In this document: piece after piece, positions 7,424 through 13,712 of the stretch
How the letters are laid out: each line of letters begins with the position of its first letter
Position numbering within the stretch: the first letter of the stretch is position 1
Assembly (NCBI GenBank): GCA_002307035.1
Contig: DBTL01000110.1
Coordinates: 1 to 13,712 of the forward strand
Reading direction: 5' to 3'
Source: Bacteroides sp. UBA1317
GTDB lineage: Bacteria; Bacteroidota; Bacteroidia; Bacteroidales; Bacteroidaceae
Length of the DNA: 13,712 bases
The notes under the pieces: model-generated
The model's database searches: none
Seen by the model: only the letters and a program-made list of their open reading frames with translations
What the model was told of the DNA's origin: nothing
Translations under genes and position numbers: made by a program

Positions 7424-9121
7424 TTAGAATCGGAAGCTTAATCCTCCAACATAATTTAATTCTTCAGTAGGATAAGAATAATAGTATTGGTATTTCTTGT
7501 TCAACAAATTTTCGGCTCGTGCATAGATAAATACTTTTGGAGAAATAGTGTAAGTGAGGCCTAATTTCAGATTGCTGATAGAAGGCATTCTATACTGCAC
7601 TGTCGTTAAAGAAGCGTAATCGACTAATTCAGAAGAGGCCAACCGAACATATTGATACCCTAAGTTTAATTTTAATCTGGGAAGGACCTGAACATTGGCA
7701 TCTAATTCAAAATCAAAAAGAGGCTTTTGAACCAATAGATTTTTGTCCGTTTTTTGCCAAGAGTAAGCATTGCTTAAGACTGAAAATTGATATAGATCTT
7801 TGTATTGATAGCTGATTTTTAGGCCAGAGAACAAGCTTTTCGTTTTTCCTTGAGAAAAAGAGATACTACTATTATCAGAGTCATATAGAGGCGATAAATC
7901 ATCGGACACAATTTTATATCCTCCGTAAACGTTGAGCCAGAGCCCAATTAATGGGCTAGCCTTGAATCCTACAACTGTGTTTAATTGTTCATATGAATCG
8001 GACATGCGTACTTCAGGGTTGCTGTAGGGATGTAGCTGTTCCATCTTTCTGAAGTCATTAATGATTTTACCACCTTTGGCTTCAGCATAGAGAATAAATG
8101 AATCCGAGAAAATATAATTGGCAACGAAATCGGGTGCCATGCGGACACTCTTTCCATAGTTGAATGCCAGGTCAAAGTGTGCTCCTGCTTTCAGATACCA
8201 ATTATTATCTTTTAGTTCGTAATATGAGTTCAATTGCAGGGAAGTATAATCTTTAAATTGTGAAGAATAGGATATATTATCCATTTGGGCAGCAACAGTA
8301 ACTTTTTGTTGCTCACTGATGGCTCCCGTAACACTTGCTTTTGTCCGGATAATACTTTCATTGGCGGAAGCTCCGGAAATAGAATGCCTTTTGTTGAATG
8401 CCAGCAGATTTGTTTCAGCGCTAAACTGGAAGGGGAGGTTTTCGTCCATTGATTTCACACCAAAGTGTACATCAACCGAATTATATCTCTGTTTGTCACT
8501 ACTCCCGGATTCCATGAGATTGCGCTTATAGTTGAAGTCTTCTAGCTGCCATTGACCGGATATATTCATGTTAAGTTTGCTGAATTGGCGCAGATAGTCA
8601 ACTCCTGCCCTACTTCTATAGAAACGAGCGTCCCATTTATTTGCTTCTTGTCCGATGGGATCGATCTTAGGCTTTGTGAGTTCGCCATTCATTCCATCCA
8701 TCGCTCCGAATACAGTGAGCTTGTCTCTTTTAGATAGGTTGAAAAGATAGCTTATTCTGGCATCTAGATTGCCATAATTTCCATATCCTAATCGGGCATA
8801 TCCTTGTTTAGCCAACTCTTGTTCTTCTTTCTCTGAATAAAACTTCATGGCGGTAAAAGGAAATGAATTTGCAGGAGAGAGGGTGTTGTCATATTCCACA
8901 TTTTTTTTGCTGATAGTTGGCTGCTCAACCTTCGGCAACACATTTATTTTAGATACATCGATAATGTCCGGACTATATTGTTGCTCCACAACGACAGTGC
9001 GATTCATAGTGGTATCTTTATGTTGAGTTTGTGCTTCCGCTAAATTAGCCATTAGCAGTGTGCTAGTCAATAATACAAAGCTACTGAACTTTGTGTATAT
9101 TCTATTATTTGATCTTTTCAT
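7424..9121 (-). CDS. Outer-membrane beta-barrel protein resembling a plugless TonB-dependent receptor
   Basis: A 565-residue secreted protein with a signal peptide (hydrophobic 12-28, likely cleavage after AEA at residue 30). Residues 31-100 are a non-barrel segment containing TVVVEQQYSPDIIDVSKINV, then alternating amphipathic strands with many aromatic residues run to the end. The C-terminus resembles TonB-dependent receptor barrels: ENLLNKKYQYYYSYP (537-551) and a final YVGGLSFRF ending in Phe. Residues 31-100 are too short for a typical plug domain and I see no plug motifs, so the protein is about 200-400 residues shorter than classic receptors. TVVVE (42-46) resembles a TonB box. The start lies 10 nt after the stop of the TPR gene, with AAGGA just upstream of the ATG, so the two are cotranscribed. 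Database names such as 'TonB-dependent receptor' rest on the barrel only; function unknown. Confidence 0.85.
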   Translation of the reverse strand: MKRSNNRIYTKFSSFVLLTSTLLMANLAEAQTQHKDTTMNRTVVVEQQYSPDIIDVSKINVLPKVEQPTISKKNVEYDNTLSPANSFPFTAMKFYSEKEEQELAKQGYARLGYGNYGNLDARISYLFNLSKRDKLTVFGAMDGMNGELTKPKIDPIGQEANKWDARFYRSRAGVDYLRQFSKLNMNISGQWQLEDFNYKRNLMESGSSDKQRYNSVDVHFGVKSMDENLPFQFSAETNLLAFNKRHSISGASANESIIRTKASVTGAISEQQKVTVAAQMDNISYSSQFKDYTSLQLNSYYELKDNNWYLKAGAHFDLAFNYGKSVRMAPDFVANYIFSDSFILYAEAKGGKIINDFRKMEQLHPYSNPEVRMSDSYEQLNTVVGFKASPLIGLWLNVYGGYKIVSDDLSPLYDSDNSSISFSQGKTKSLFSGLKISYQYKDLYQFSVLSNAYSWQKTDKNLLVQKPLFDFELDANVQVLPRLKLNLGYQYVRLASSELVDYASLTTVQYRMPSISNLKLGLTYTISPKVFIYARAENLLNKKYQYYYSYPTEELNYVGGLSFRF

Positions 9122-9131
9122 AAGTCCTTAC

Positions 9132-12100
9132 TTAATTAAGTTTTTGTAACCGCGTTTCAATCATATTCTTAATATTATCCTCTGCATGATAGTTTTGCTG
9201 TAAGCTCAGCAAATACTGCCGCGCATCCAACTTCTTATTCATTGCCACGTAGACATCTGATAGAAGAATAAAGGTACGTGCAAGCCAATAGGCATGAGGA
9301 GTACTTAGCTCTATAAAATCTAACGCTTCTTTTTCGGCGGCATTATATTCTTTTGCCTCATATAAGTTTTGAGCAACAAGATATTTTGCTTCAGCTCCGT
9401 AAGCATTACGGGTATCCTTGGCTAAAACCCGGAGATCTGCCATGGCATTTTTCTCTGCTCGTTGGCTTAAATAAGCTTTAGCTCTATAATAGAGGGCCTC
9501 ATTGATTAGCTCAGGGCTCAGTTTCGTTTCCGAAAGAAGTTCGTTGGCAGTGTGTATTGTTTCTGTATCGTTCTTTGTCAGATGGGCAGATCGTAAGATG
9601 CCGGTCTGGGCTAATATGCGATTTTCGGTTGTAGTCGCTTTTCCTCTTAGTTGCTTGTATAGAGCGAGTGCCTCGTCAAATTTTTGTTGTTTGAATAGCA
9701 CCTCTGCCCTCATAATAATTGTCTCTTCCGAGAAACGATTGTCGGGGTACTCCAGTAGTTTTCCTGAATGCAGAAGTATCATATCGTCGTTTTTCTGTTC
9801 TCTGGCAATTAGGCAAAGATAATAATGTGCGCTTTGTTTAAACGCTCCATCAGGAAAAGTTTGAAGATATTTATTAAGGCTTTCTTTGGCTTGTCCGATG
9901 TTGCCTTTCATATAGACTTTCTCTGCAGCAGTATATGTTAGCGAATCTTGTTCGTTAATGTCAAGGTGGATATTTCCAGGAAGAGAAGATACCATCGATG
10001 AAAACTCATCGATGCGGTTCGTGTCTATATAAATCGATTTTAAGTCGCGAAGTGCGAGACGAGCTTCTTCACTGCCTTGATATTGAGTAATTACATATTT
10101 GTAAGCTTCAATAGCCTGGTTATAGTCTTCGTCCTGATAGTATAACAAGCCGATCTCGGCTGCTGCTTTTCTGCTTACCGGACTCTCGGGGTACTTATTG
10201 ACTACTTCTTTAAAAGTACTGATGGCTTGTTTGCTGTTTTCCATCTGCACGTAGGCACGCCCTTTTTCATACAGAGCATTTATTGCGTAAGGAGAAGAGG
10301 GGTATTTTTCGGACAGTCTATTCAATAATGTTGTCTTTCCCGCATAGTCTTTTTGCAATCCAGACACTAAGGCTAATTGATAGTATGAATAGTCGCCCGT
10401 AGCAGTTCCCATACTTTCAGCTAGTGAATAATATTGTTTAGCTTCATTAAAGTTGCGTGCATGAAAGTTGCAATCCCCGATTCGGTTGTAGGCATCTGCC
10501 AAAGTCGGATTGCTTTTATCTTTTTCCATCTTTATATATTTAAGAAACCAACTCTCAGCCAGTGAATAATTCTTTTGCTGGAAAGCGGTATATCCCAAGT
10601 TGTAATGTGCGAGCACATACATCTCGTTAGAAGGTTGCTGTGTCAATGATAAATAATCCGTAAAGTTTTGAGCAGCTTCTTGTCTGTTGTTCAAGCGATA
10701 AAACGTTTCTCCTCGCCAGTAGTAAGCATCGGCTTTAGTCTGGCGATTGTATTGTCCAATGGCTATCGATTGGTTGAAGTATGCAAGAGCTTGCTCAAAC
10801 GAAGCATTAGCGAACATCTGCGTTCCTAGTTGGAACAAGATATTTTGTTTAGCTTCCATGATTCGTGTTCCCGGATTAGAGATGCGTTCAATTGATTTAA
10901 GCGCAGCATCGTAACTACGGGTATTCATATATACTTCCACCAAATAGCCGCTTATTTTTTCAATATATCTGGAGTTTGGGAATTCATTCAGGAACTTTTC
11001 AAAAACGGTCACTGACTCGCCAAAGGCCGAAAAAGAGGTTTCGTGTATGCACAACGCATAGTTGTATGCTGCTTGCTCTTTCACTTTCATGTCGGCATTG
11101 GATGCTGCAGCTTGTTCAAAAGCCATACGTGCTTTGCTCTTTTCGGCTAACTGAAGGTAAGCAAGCCCCATGTGTAGGTATGCATTTTGTGTTAGCGCAT
11201 CATTTTCCATCACAACTTCTCCCAAGGTGGAAGCAGCTTTAGAAAACACGCTGGTGTGATAATACGATAAGCCTAACATGTATAGCGCATCTCTTCGCGG
11301 AGTTGTTGTCGCATTTAAATAACCTTCAAAAGCATTGGTTGCTTTGTGGTATTCTCCCGAATGATAGTACACTTCTCCTAAGATGCGGTGCATCTCGGCA
11401 GTGTATTGGCTTTGAGGAAAGCTGGAAAGATAACTTTGCGCTATATTCTCGGCTTCCGCATATTGTTTCTTAATAAGGTAGATCTCGGCGGCGTAATAGG
11501 GAGATAATTTTTTGTATTTCTGGCTATCTTGTAATTTAAGGAAACCTGCTAGTGCTTCGTCGTATCGCTGCTGAGTGTATCGTATGTATGCAATGTAGTA
11601 AGTGCAATCTTCGGCGTATTTATTATTTGTGCTTTTCAAAGTCTCGAACCAAACGGCTGCTTCTTTGATATTGCCGGTTTTCAGATAACTGCTAGCCAGA
11701 CGATAGGTCATCTCATCTCTCTCATCGTTGGCCAAGAGATCGAGGCGTGAGGAATTGAATAACGCTAATGCTTCATCGTATTTTTCTTCAAAGAAATAAG
11801 TTGAGGCAATAAGCGCATAGATGCGGTTTGCATGTGGTGAGTCTGGGTGTTTCTCCAGATGCTCTCTTAGCAAGGCTGTACTATTGCGGTCTTGTAGCTC
11901 GTAGGAAGAACAGGCCATCATATATTCTGCTTCTTGGCTAAAGGGCGAAGCTGGTTGCTCTTTTAAAAAATGTTGAAGAGAAAGAACGGCAGCAGCATAG
12001 TTCCCTTCTATGAAAAGTTCTTTCCCTTCATCATATAGATGAGAAGGTGATGATATTTCTCCATTGGTTTGAGCCGCAACATAACTTGGAACGGAACAAA

Positions 12101-12137
12101 TAAATACGCATATAATCTGTAAGATCTTCTTTTTCAT
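9132..12137 (-). CDS. Large secreted tetratricopeptide (TPR) repeat protein
   Basis: A 1001-residue protein with a signal peptide (MKKK, hydrophobic 5-19, likely cleavage after VAA at residue 22) and no lipobox, so probably periplasmic and soluble. Almost all of the mature protein is built of TPR-like helix pairs; clear units start near residues 34, 110, 215, 250, 284, 318, 470, 510, 548, 622, 660, 735, 808, 880 and 915, with typical cores such as YDEALALFNSS, YNQAIEAYKYV and FDEALALYKQL. The sequences before several repeats (KHPDSPHA, SFPQSQYT, EFPNSRY, KYPSSPYA, KYPESPVS) resemble those of BamD and CpoB/YbgF proteins. TPR solenoids bind peptides or assemble complexes. It is the first gene of an operon with an outer-membrane barrel, suggesting a scaffold on the periplasmic face of that barrel (inference). 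No enzyme domain seen. Confidence 0.93.
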   Translation of the reverse strand: MKKKILQIICVFICSVPSYVAAQTNGEISSPSHLYDEGKELFIEGNYAAAVLSLQHFLKEQPASPFSQEAEYMMACSSYELQDRNSTALLREHLEKHPDSPHANRIYALIASTYFFEEKYDEALALFNSSRLDLLANDERDEMTYRLASSYLKTGNIKEAAVWFETLKSTNNKYAEDCTYYIAYIRYTQQRYDEALAGFLKLQDSQKYKKLSPYYAAEIYLIKKQYAEAENIAQSYLSSFPQSQYTAEMHRILGEVYYHSGEYHKATNAFEGYLNATTTPRRDALYMLGLSYYHTSVFSKAASTLGEVVMENDALTQNAYLHMGLAYLQLAEKSKARMAFEQAAASNADMKVKEQAAYNYALCIHETSFSAFGESVTVFEKFLNEFPNSRYIEKISGYLVEVYMNTRSYDAALKSIERISNPGTRIMEAKQNILFQLGTQMFANASFEQALAYFNQSIAIGQYNRQTKADAYYWRGETFYRLNNRQEAAQNFTDYLSLTQQPSNEMYVLAHYNLGYTAFQQKNYSLAESWFLKYIKMEKDKSNPTLADAYNRIGDCNFHARNFNEAKQYYSLAESMGTATGDYSYYQLALVSGLQKDYAGKTTLLNRLSEKYPSSPYAINALYEKGRAYVQMENSKQAISTFKEVVNKYPESPVSRKAAAEIGLLYYQDEDYNQAIEAYKYVITQYQGSEEARLALRDLKSIYIDTNRIDEFSSMVSSLPGNIHLDINEQDSLTYTAAEKVYMKGNIGQAKESLNKYLQTFPDGAFKQSAHYYLCLIAREQKNDDMILLHSGKLLEYPDNRFSEETIIMRAEVLFKQQKFDEALALYKQLRGKATTTENRILAQTGILRSAHLTKNDTETIHTANELLSETKLSPELINEALYYRAKAYLSQRAEKNAMADLRVLAKDTRNAYGAEAKYLVAQNLYEAKEYNAAEKEALDFIELSTPHAYWLARTFILLSDVYVAMNKKLDARQYLLSLQQNYHAEDNIKNMIETRLQKLN

Positions 12138-12152
12138 AATTATACATTTTTA

Positions 12153-12160
12153 CAAAAATA
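12153..12160 (-). promoter_or_regulatory. -7 element of the TPR/barrel operon promoter
   Basis: On the minus strand this reads TATTTTTG, a full match to TAnnTTTG. Only 15 nt separate it from the start codon, so the transcript leader would be about 8-10 nt. No -33 TTTG is seen at the usual distance. Confidence 0.55.
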
Positions 12161-12244
12161 CTCGTTTTTGCCGATAATAGAGCAGATAAAGTGTAGTTTG
12201 ACAGTCTTTAACTAGATTTTAGAGCGAATAGAAGTTTTGAAGGA

Positions 12245-12269
12245 TGAAAGATTATTGCTCTATCTTTCA
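12245..12269 (-). terminator. Possible terminator hairpin after the Nudix gene
   Basis: A perfect 8-bp inverted repeat, TGAAAGAT and ATCTTTCA, with a 9-nt loop starts 1 nt after the Nudix stop codon on the minus strand. No U-run follows, so termination here is doubtful. Nothing else is seen in the gap 12161-12244. Confidence 0.3.
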
Positions 12270-12270
12270 G

Positions 12271-12801
12271 TTAAAAATCCTGCTCAGCCAAGAAGCTTAT
12301 CAATCCTTTACGAATGGACTCCAAACCAAATTCTTCAGGTTTTATCTCATTTAGAGGGACGAAGAAAGAGTCGGCAACATCATCCATTGCTTTGAGGTGG
12401 CTGGTGTCTTTCACTTTGCATAATAAGAAAGCGTCAAGGGTATGTACCGGAAACCCTGAATAGATATATACATTGGGTAGAGAAAACAGATAAGTCGCTT
12501 TCTGAACACTTAATCCGGTCTCTTCAAGAACTTCACGAATAACAGCTTCTTCCAATGTTTCATTCATATCCACAAAACCACCCGGAAGGTCGAGGGTACC
12601 TTTGGCGGGCTCTTTAGCCCGTTCGCAAACGAGTAATTCTTTTTTTTCATTTAGTATGAAAGCTACGGTGGCTGAAGAAGGATTGAAGTAGTACACAAAT
12701 TCACAGTTCATGCACTTCTTTGATTTTTCATTATTTATCAGAAATTGAGATGAACCGCATTTGGGGCAGTATTGAAATTGAGAAAAAGGATGTTCCATCA
12801 T
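12271..12801 (-). CDS. Nudix hydrolase with an N-terminal zinc ribbon
   Basis: A 176-residue protein starting at the ATG at 12799-12801 (a second ATG follows directly). The N-terminus has a four-cysteine zinc ribbon, CPKC (12-15) and CMNC (30-33). The Nudix box is complete: Gly75, Glu81, then REVLEETGL (89-97) matches GX5EX7REUXEEXGU. The family hydrolyses nucleoside diphosphates linked to another moiety; zinc-ribbon members include NADH pyrophosphatases and ADP-ribose or nucleotide-cleaning enzymes, but this protein is shorter than NudC and lacks its extra N-terminal domain, so the substrate is open. An in-frame TTG at 12829-12831 would add ten residues, but a -7 promoter element lies inside that extension, so the ATG is preferred. 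The gene stands alone and diverges from comF. Confidence 0.93.
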   Translation of the reverse strand: MMEHPFSQFQYCPKCGSSQFLINNEKSKKCMNCEFVYYFNPSSATVAFILNEKKELLVCERAKEPAKGTLDLPGGFVDMNETLEEAVIREVLEETGLSVQKATYLFSLPNVYIYSGFPVHTLDAFLLCKVKDTSHLKAMDDVADSFFVPLNEIKPEEFGLESIRKGLISFLAEQDF

Positions 12802-12819
12802 TTTATGTTTTTGTATGGG

Positions 12820-12827
12820 CAAAGTTA
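12820..12827 (-). promoter_or_regulatory. -7 element of the Nudix gene promoter
   Basis: On the minus strand this reads TAACTTTG, a full match to TAnnTTTG, 18 nt before the ATG at 12801. No -33 TTTG is seen. Its place argues against translation from the upstream TTG. Confidence 0.6.
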
Positions 12828-12859
12828 GCAAAAAACTCTATTGTTTTGTTGAAACTCCT

Positions 12860-12890
12860 TTTGCTTGTCTAATTAATCTCTCTATATTCG
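12860..12890 (+). promoter_or_regulatory. Promoter of the comF-like gene
   Basis: A -33 TTTG (12860-12863) and TATATTCG (12883-12890; seven of eight match TAnnTTTG positions) are exactly 19 nt apart, the same spacing as in the HU promoter. Transcription would start near 12896, about 20 nt before the start codon. It lies back to back with the Nudix promoter. Confidence 0.6.
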
Positions 12891-12915
12891 TATAAGAATT
12901 CCAATAAATGAAACT

Positions 12916-13605
12916 ATGATAAGGTGGATTAGCTCCTTCTTTGCTCTTTTCTTTCCTCGATGCTGTGTTGTTTGCGAGAGTCCACTTTTCGAAGGTGAAG
13001 AGATGCTGTGTATAAAATGTAATATGGATATGCCGCGTACCAATTATCATCGTATGCCCGGAAACCCCGCAGAGCGTTTGTTCTGGGGGAGAATACCGAT
13101 TGAACGTGCTACTTCTTTTTTCTTTTATTCTAAAGGAAGTGATTTCAGAAATATCTTTTATAGTCTTAAATATAAAGGAAACAAAGAGTTGGGTGAGGTT
13201 ATGGGGCGTCTTATGGCCAGAGAATTGTTCGGTTGTGGTTTTTTTGAGGGAATAGATGTGGTCATCCCTGTGCCTTTGCATCCGGATAAGTTAGCTAAGA
13301 GAGGGTATAACCAAAGTGAGTGGATTGCTCGGGGAGTATCTGCTATCACAGGTCTTTCGATGGATACGACTTCTGTTGTTAGAAAAAAAAATACAGAAAC
13401 TCAGACTCGTAAATCAACTTTTGAACGATGGGAGAATGTGGATGGTATTTTCGAACTGCTGAACTCTGAGCTTTTTGCAGGGAAACATATTCTGATTGTT
13501 GATGATGTTTTAACTACCGGAGCGACGACTGTGGCCTGTGCTTCTCCATTTGGAAAAATAGCCGGAGTACGGATCAGTGTGTTAACGTTGGCTATGGCGC
13601 GATAA
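12916..13605 (+). CDS. comF: ComF family protein (phosphoribosyltransferase domain)
   Basis: A 229-residue protein of the ComF/GntX family. The N-terminus has a zinc-finger-like cysteine set, CCVVC (16-20) and CIKC (32-35). The phosphoribosyltransferase domain has the ComF signature PVPLHPDKLAKRGYNQSE (118-135) and the PRPP-binding loop LIVDDVLTTGATT (193-205) with the acidic pair Asp196-Asp197. ComF homologues are needed for DNA uptake in naturally competent bacteria, where they link to the internalised single strand; in Bacteroidetes the role is not established and it may lie in DNA processing. The ATG at 12916 starts MIRWISSFF, in keeping with the family. The gene is preceded by its own promoter and followed by a hairpin shared with the tRNA gene. 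Length is normal and no residue appears lost. Confidence 0.93.
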   Translation: MIRWISSFFALFFPRCCVVCESPLFEGEEMLCIKCNMDMPRTNYHRMPGNPAERLFWGRIPIERATSFFFYSKGSDFRNIFYSLKYKGNKELGEVMGRLMARELFGCGFFEGIDVVIPVPLHPDKLAKRGYNQSEWIARGVSAITGLSMDTTSVVRKKNTETQTRKSTFERWENVDGIFELLNSELFAGKHILIVDDVLTTGATTVACASPFGKIAGVRISVLTLAMAR

Positions 13606-13624
13606 GGAAATTGTATAAAAACAA

Positions 13625-13653
13625 AAAAGGTTTGCCGTGATGACAAACCTTTT
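13625..13653. terminator. Bidirectional terminator between comF and tRNA-Asn
   Basis: A perfect 10-bp stem, AAAAGGTTTG (13625-13634) and CAAACCTTTT (13644-13653), encloses a 9-nt loop. The minus strand continues with further T residues (TTTTTTG), so it fits best as the terminator of the tRNA-Asn transcript; on the plus strand it can also end comF, 19 nt after its stop. Confidence 0.85.
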
Positions 13654-13655
13654 AG

Positions 13656-13712
13656 CTCTTCGAGTAGGACTTGAACCTACGACCCTCTGATTAACAGTCA
13701 GATGCTCTAACC
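13656..13712 (-). tRNA. tRNA-Asn (anticodon GTT), 5' part beyond the window
   Basis: The last 57 nt of a tRNA are visible on the minus strand, from the D-loop (GGTTAGAGCA) to the discriminator base G. The anticodon arm is TCTGA-CTGTTAA-TCAGA, with GTT at 13693-13695, so it decodes asparagine codons AAC and AAU. The T arm is GTAGG-TTCAAGT-CCTAC, followed by the acceptor 3' strand TCGAAGA. CCA is not encoded (GCT follows the acceptor stem), as is usual in Bacteroidetes, and must be added by the CCA-adding enzyme. The 5' acceptor strand and D stem lie outside the window. Confidence 0.95.

Noticed and set aside
9502..9822. Plus-strand 106-residue frame inside the TPR gene
   Set aside because: Antisense shadow of a continuous TPR solenoid; no domain, no promoter, composition atypical.
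12838..13281. Minus-strand 147-residue frame opposite the comF gene and over the divergent promoter region
   Set aside because: It overlaps a well-supported ComF protein and the comF promoter, has no recognisable domain and lacks a promoter of its own.
1..13712. Search for CRISPR repeats, insertion sequences, integrase genes, phage or defence genes
   Set aside because: No direct repeat array, transposase motif or long terminal inverted repeat was seen. The tRNA-Asn gene could serve as an integration site, but no attachment repeat or integrase lies in the window.

Overview
The window looks like a stretch of conserved core chromosome from a Bacteroidales species, most likely Bacteroides or a close relative. 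The evidence is that most transcription units start with the Bacteroidetes -7 element TAnnTTTG (sometimes with a -33 TTTG), start codons mostly lack a Shine-Dalgarno sequence, the tRNA does not encode CCA, the DNA is AT-rich, and the proteins (HU, ArgS, TopA with C-terminal repeats and a lysine-rich tail, large TPR protein plus outer-membrane barrel) are of Bacteroidetes type. I see no phage, insertion sequence, CRISPR array, integrase or restriction/defence genes.

Layout. Positions 1-2284, minus strand: a tight operon of two rhomboid-family membrane proteases (overlapping by 20 nt) followed 3 nt later by a membrane-anchored endonuclease/exonuclease/phosphatase-family protein whose C-terminus is cut by the window edge. 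Positions 2285-2503: divergent promoter region. Positions 2504-4652, plus strand: an HU-type DNA-binding protein with its own promoter and terminator, then arginyl-tRNA synthetase (argS) with a promoter that abuts the HU terminator. A perfect 14-bp hairpin at 4674-4710 separates argS from the convergent DNA topoisomerase I gene (topA, 4729-7290, minus).

Positions 7424-12137, minus strand: a two-gene operon of a 1001-residue secreted TPR protein and, 10 nt downstream, a 565-residue outer-membrane beta-barrel that resembles the barrel of TonB-dependent receptors but has no recognisable plug domain. This is the least understood part of the window and the best candidate for an undescribed system: an outer-membrane protein with a large periplasmic TPR scaffold. 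Positions 12271-12801, minus: a zinc-ribbon Nudix hydrolase. It diverges from a comF-like phosphoribosyltransferase gene (12916-13605, plus). The window closes inside a tRNA-Asn gene on the minus strand, whose terminator hairpin is shared with comF.

The genes are mostly unrelated housekeeping functions: translation (argS, tRNA-Asn), chromosome structure and topology (HU, topA), nucleotide and DNA handling (Nudix, ComF) and envelope functions (rhomboids, membrane-anchored EEP, TPR/barrel pair). Several starts needed correction: argS and the Nudix gene have spurious TTG-start extensions upstream of the likely ATG.
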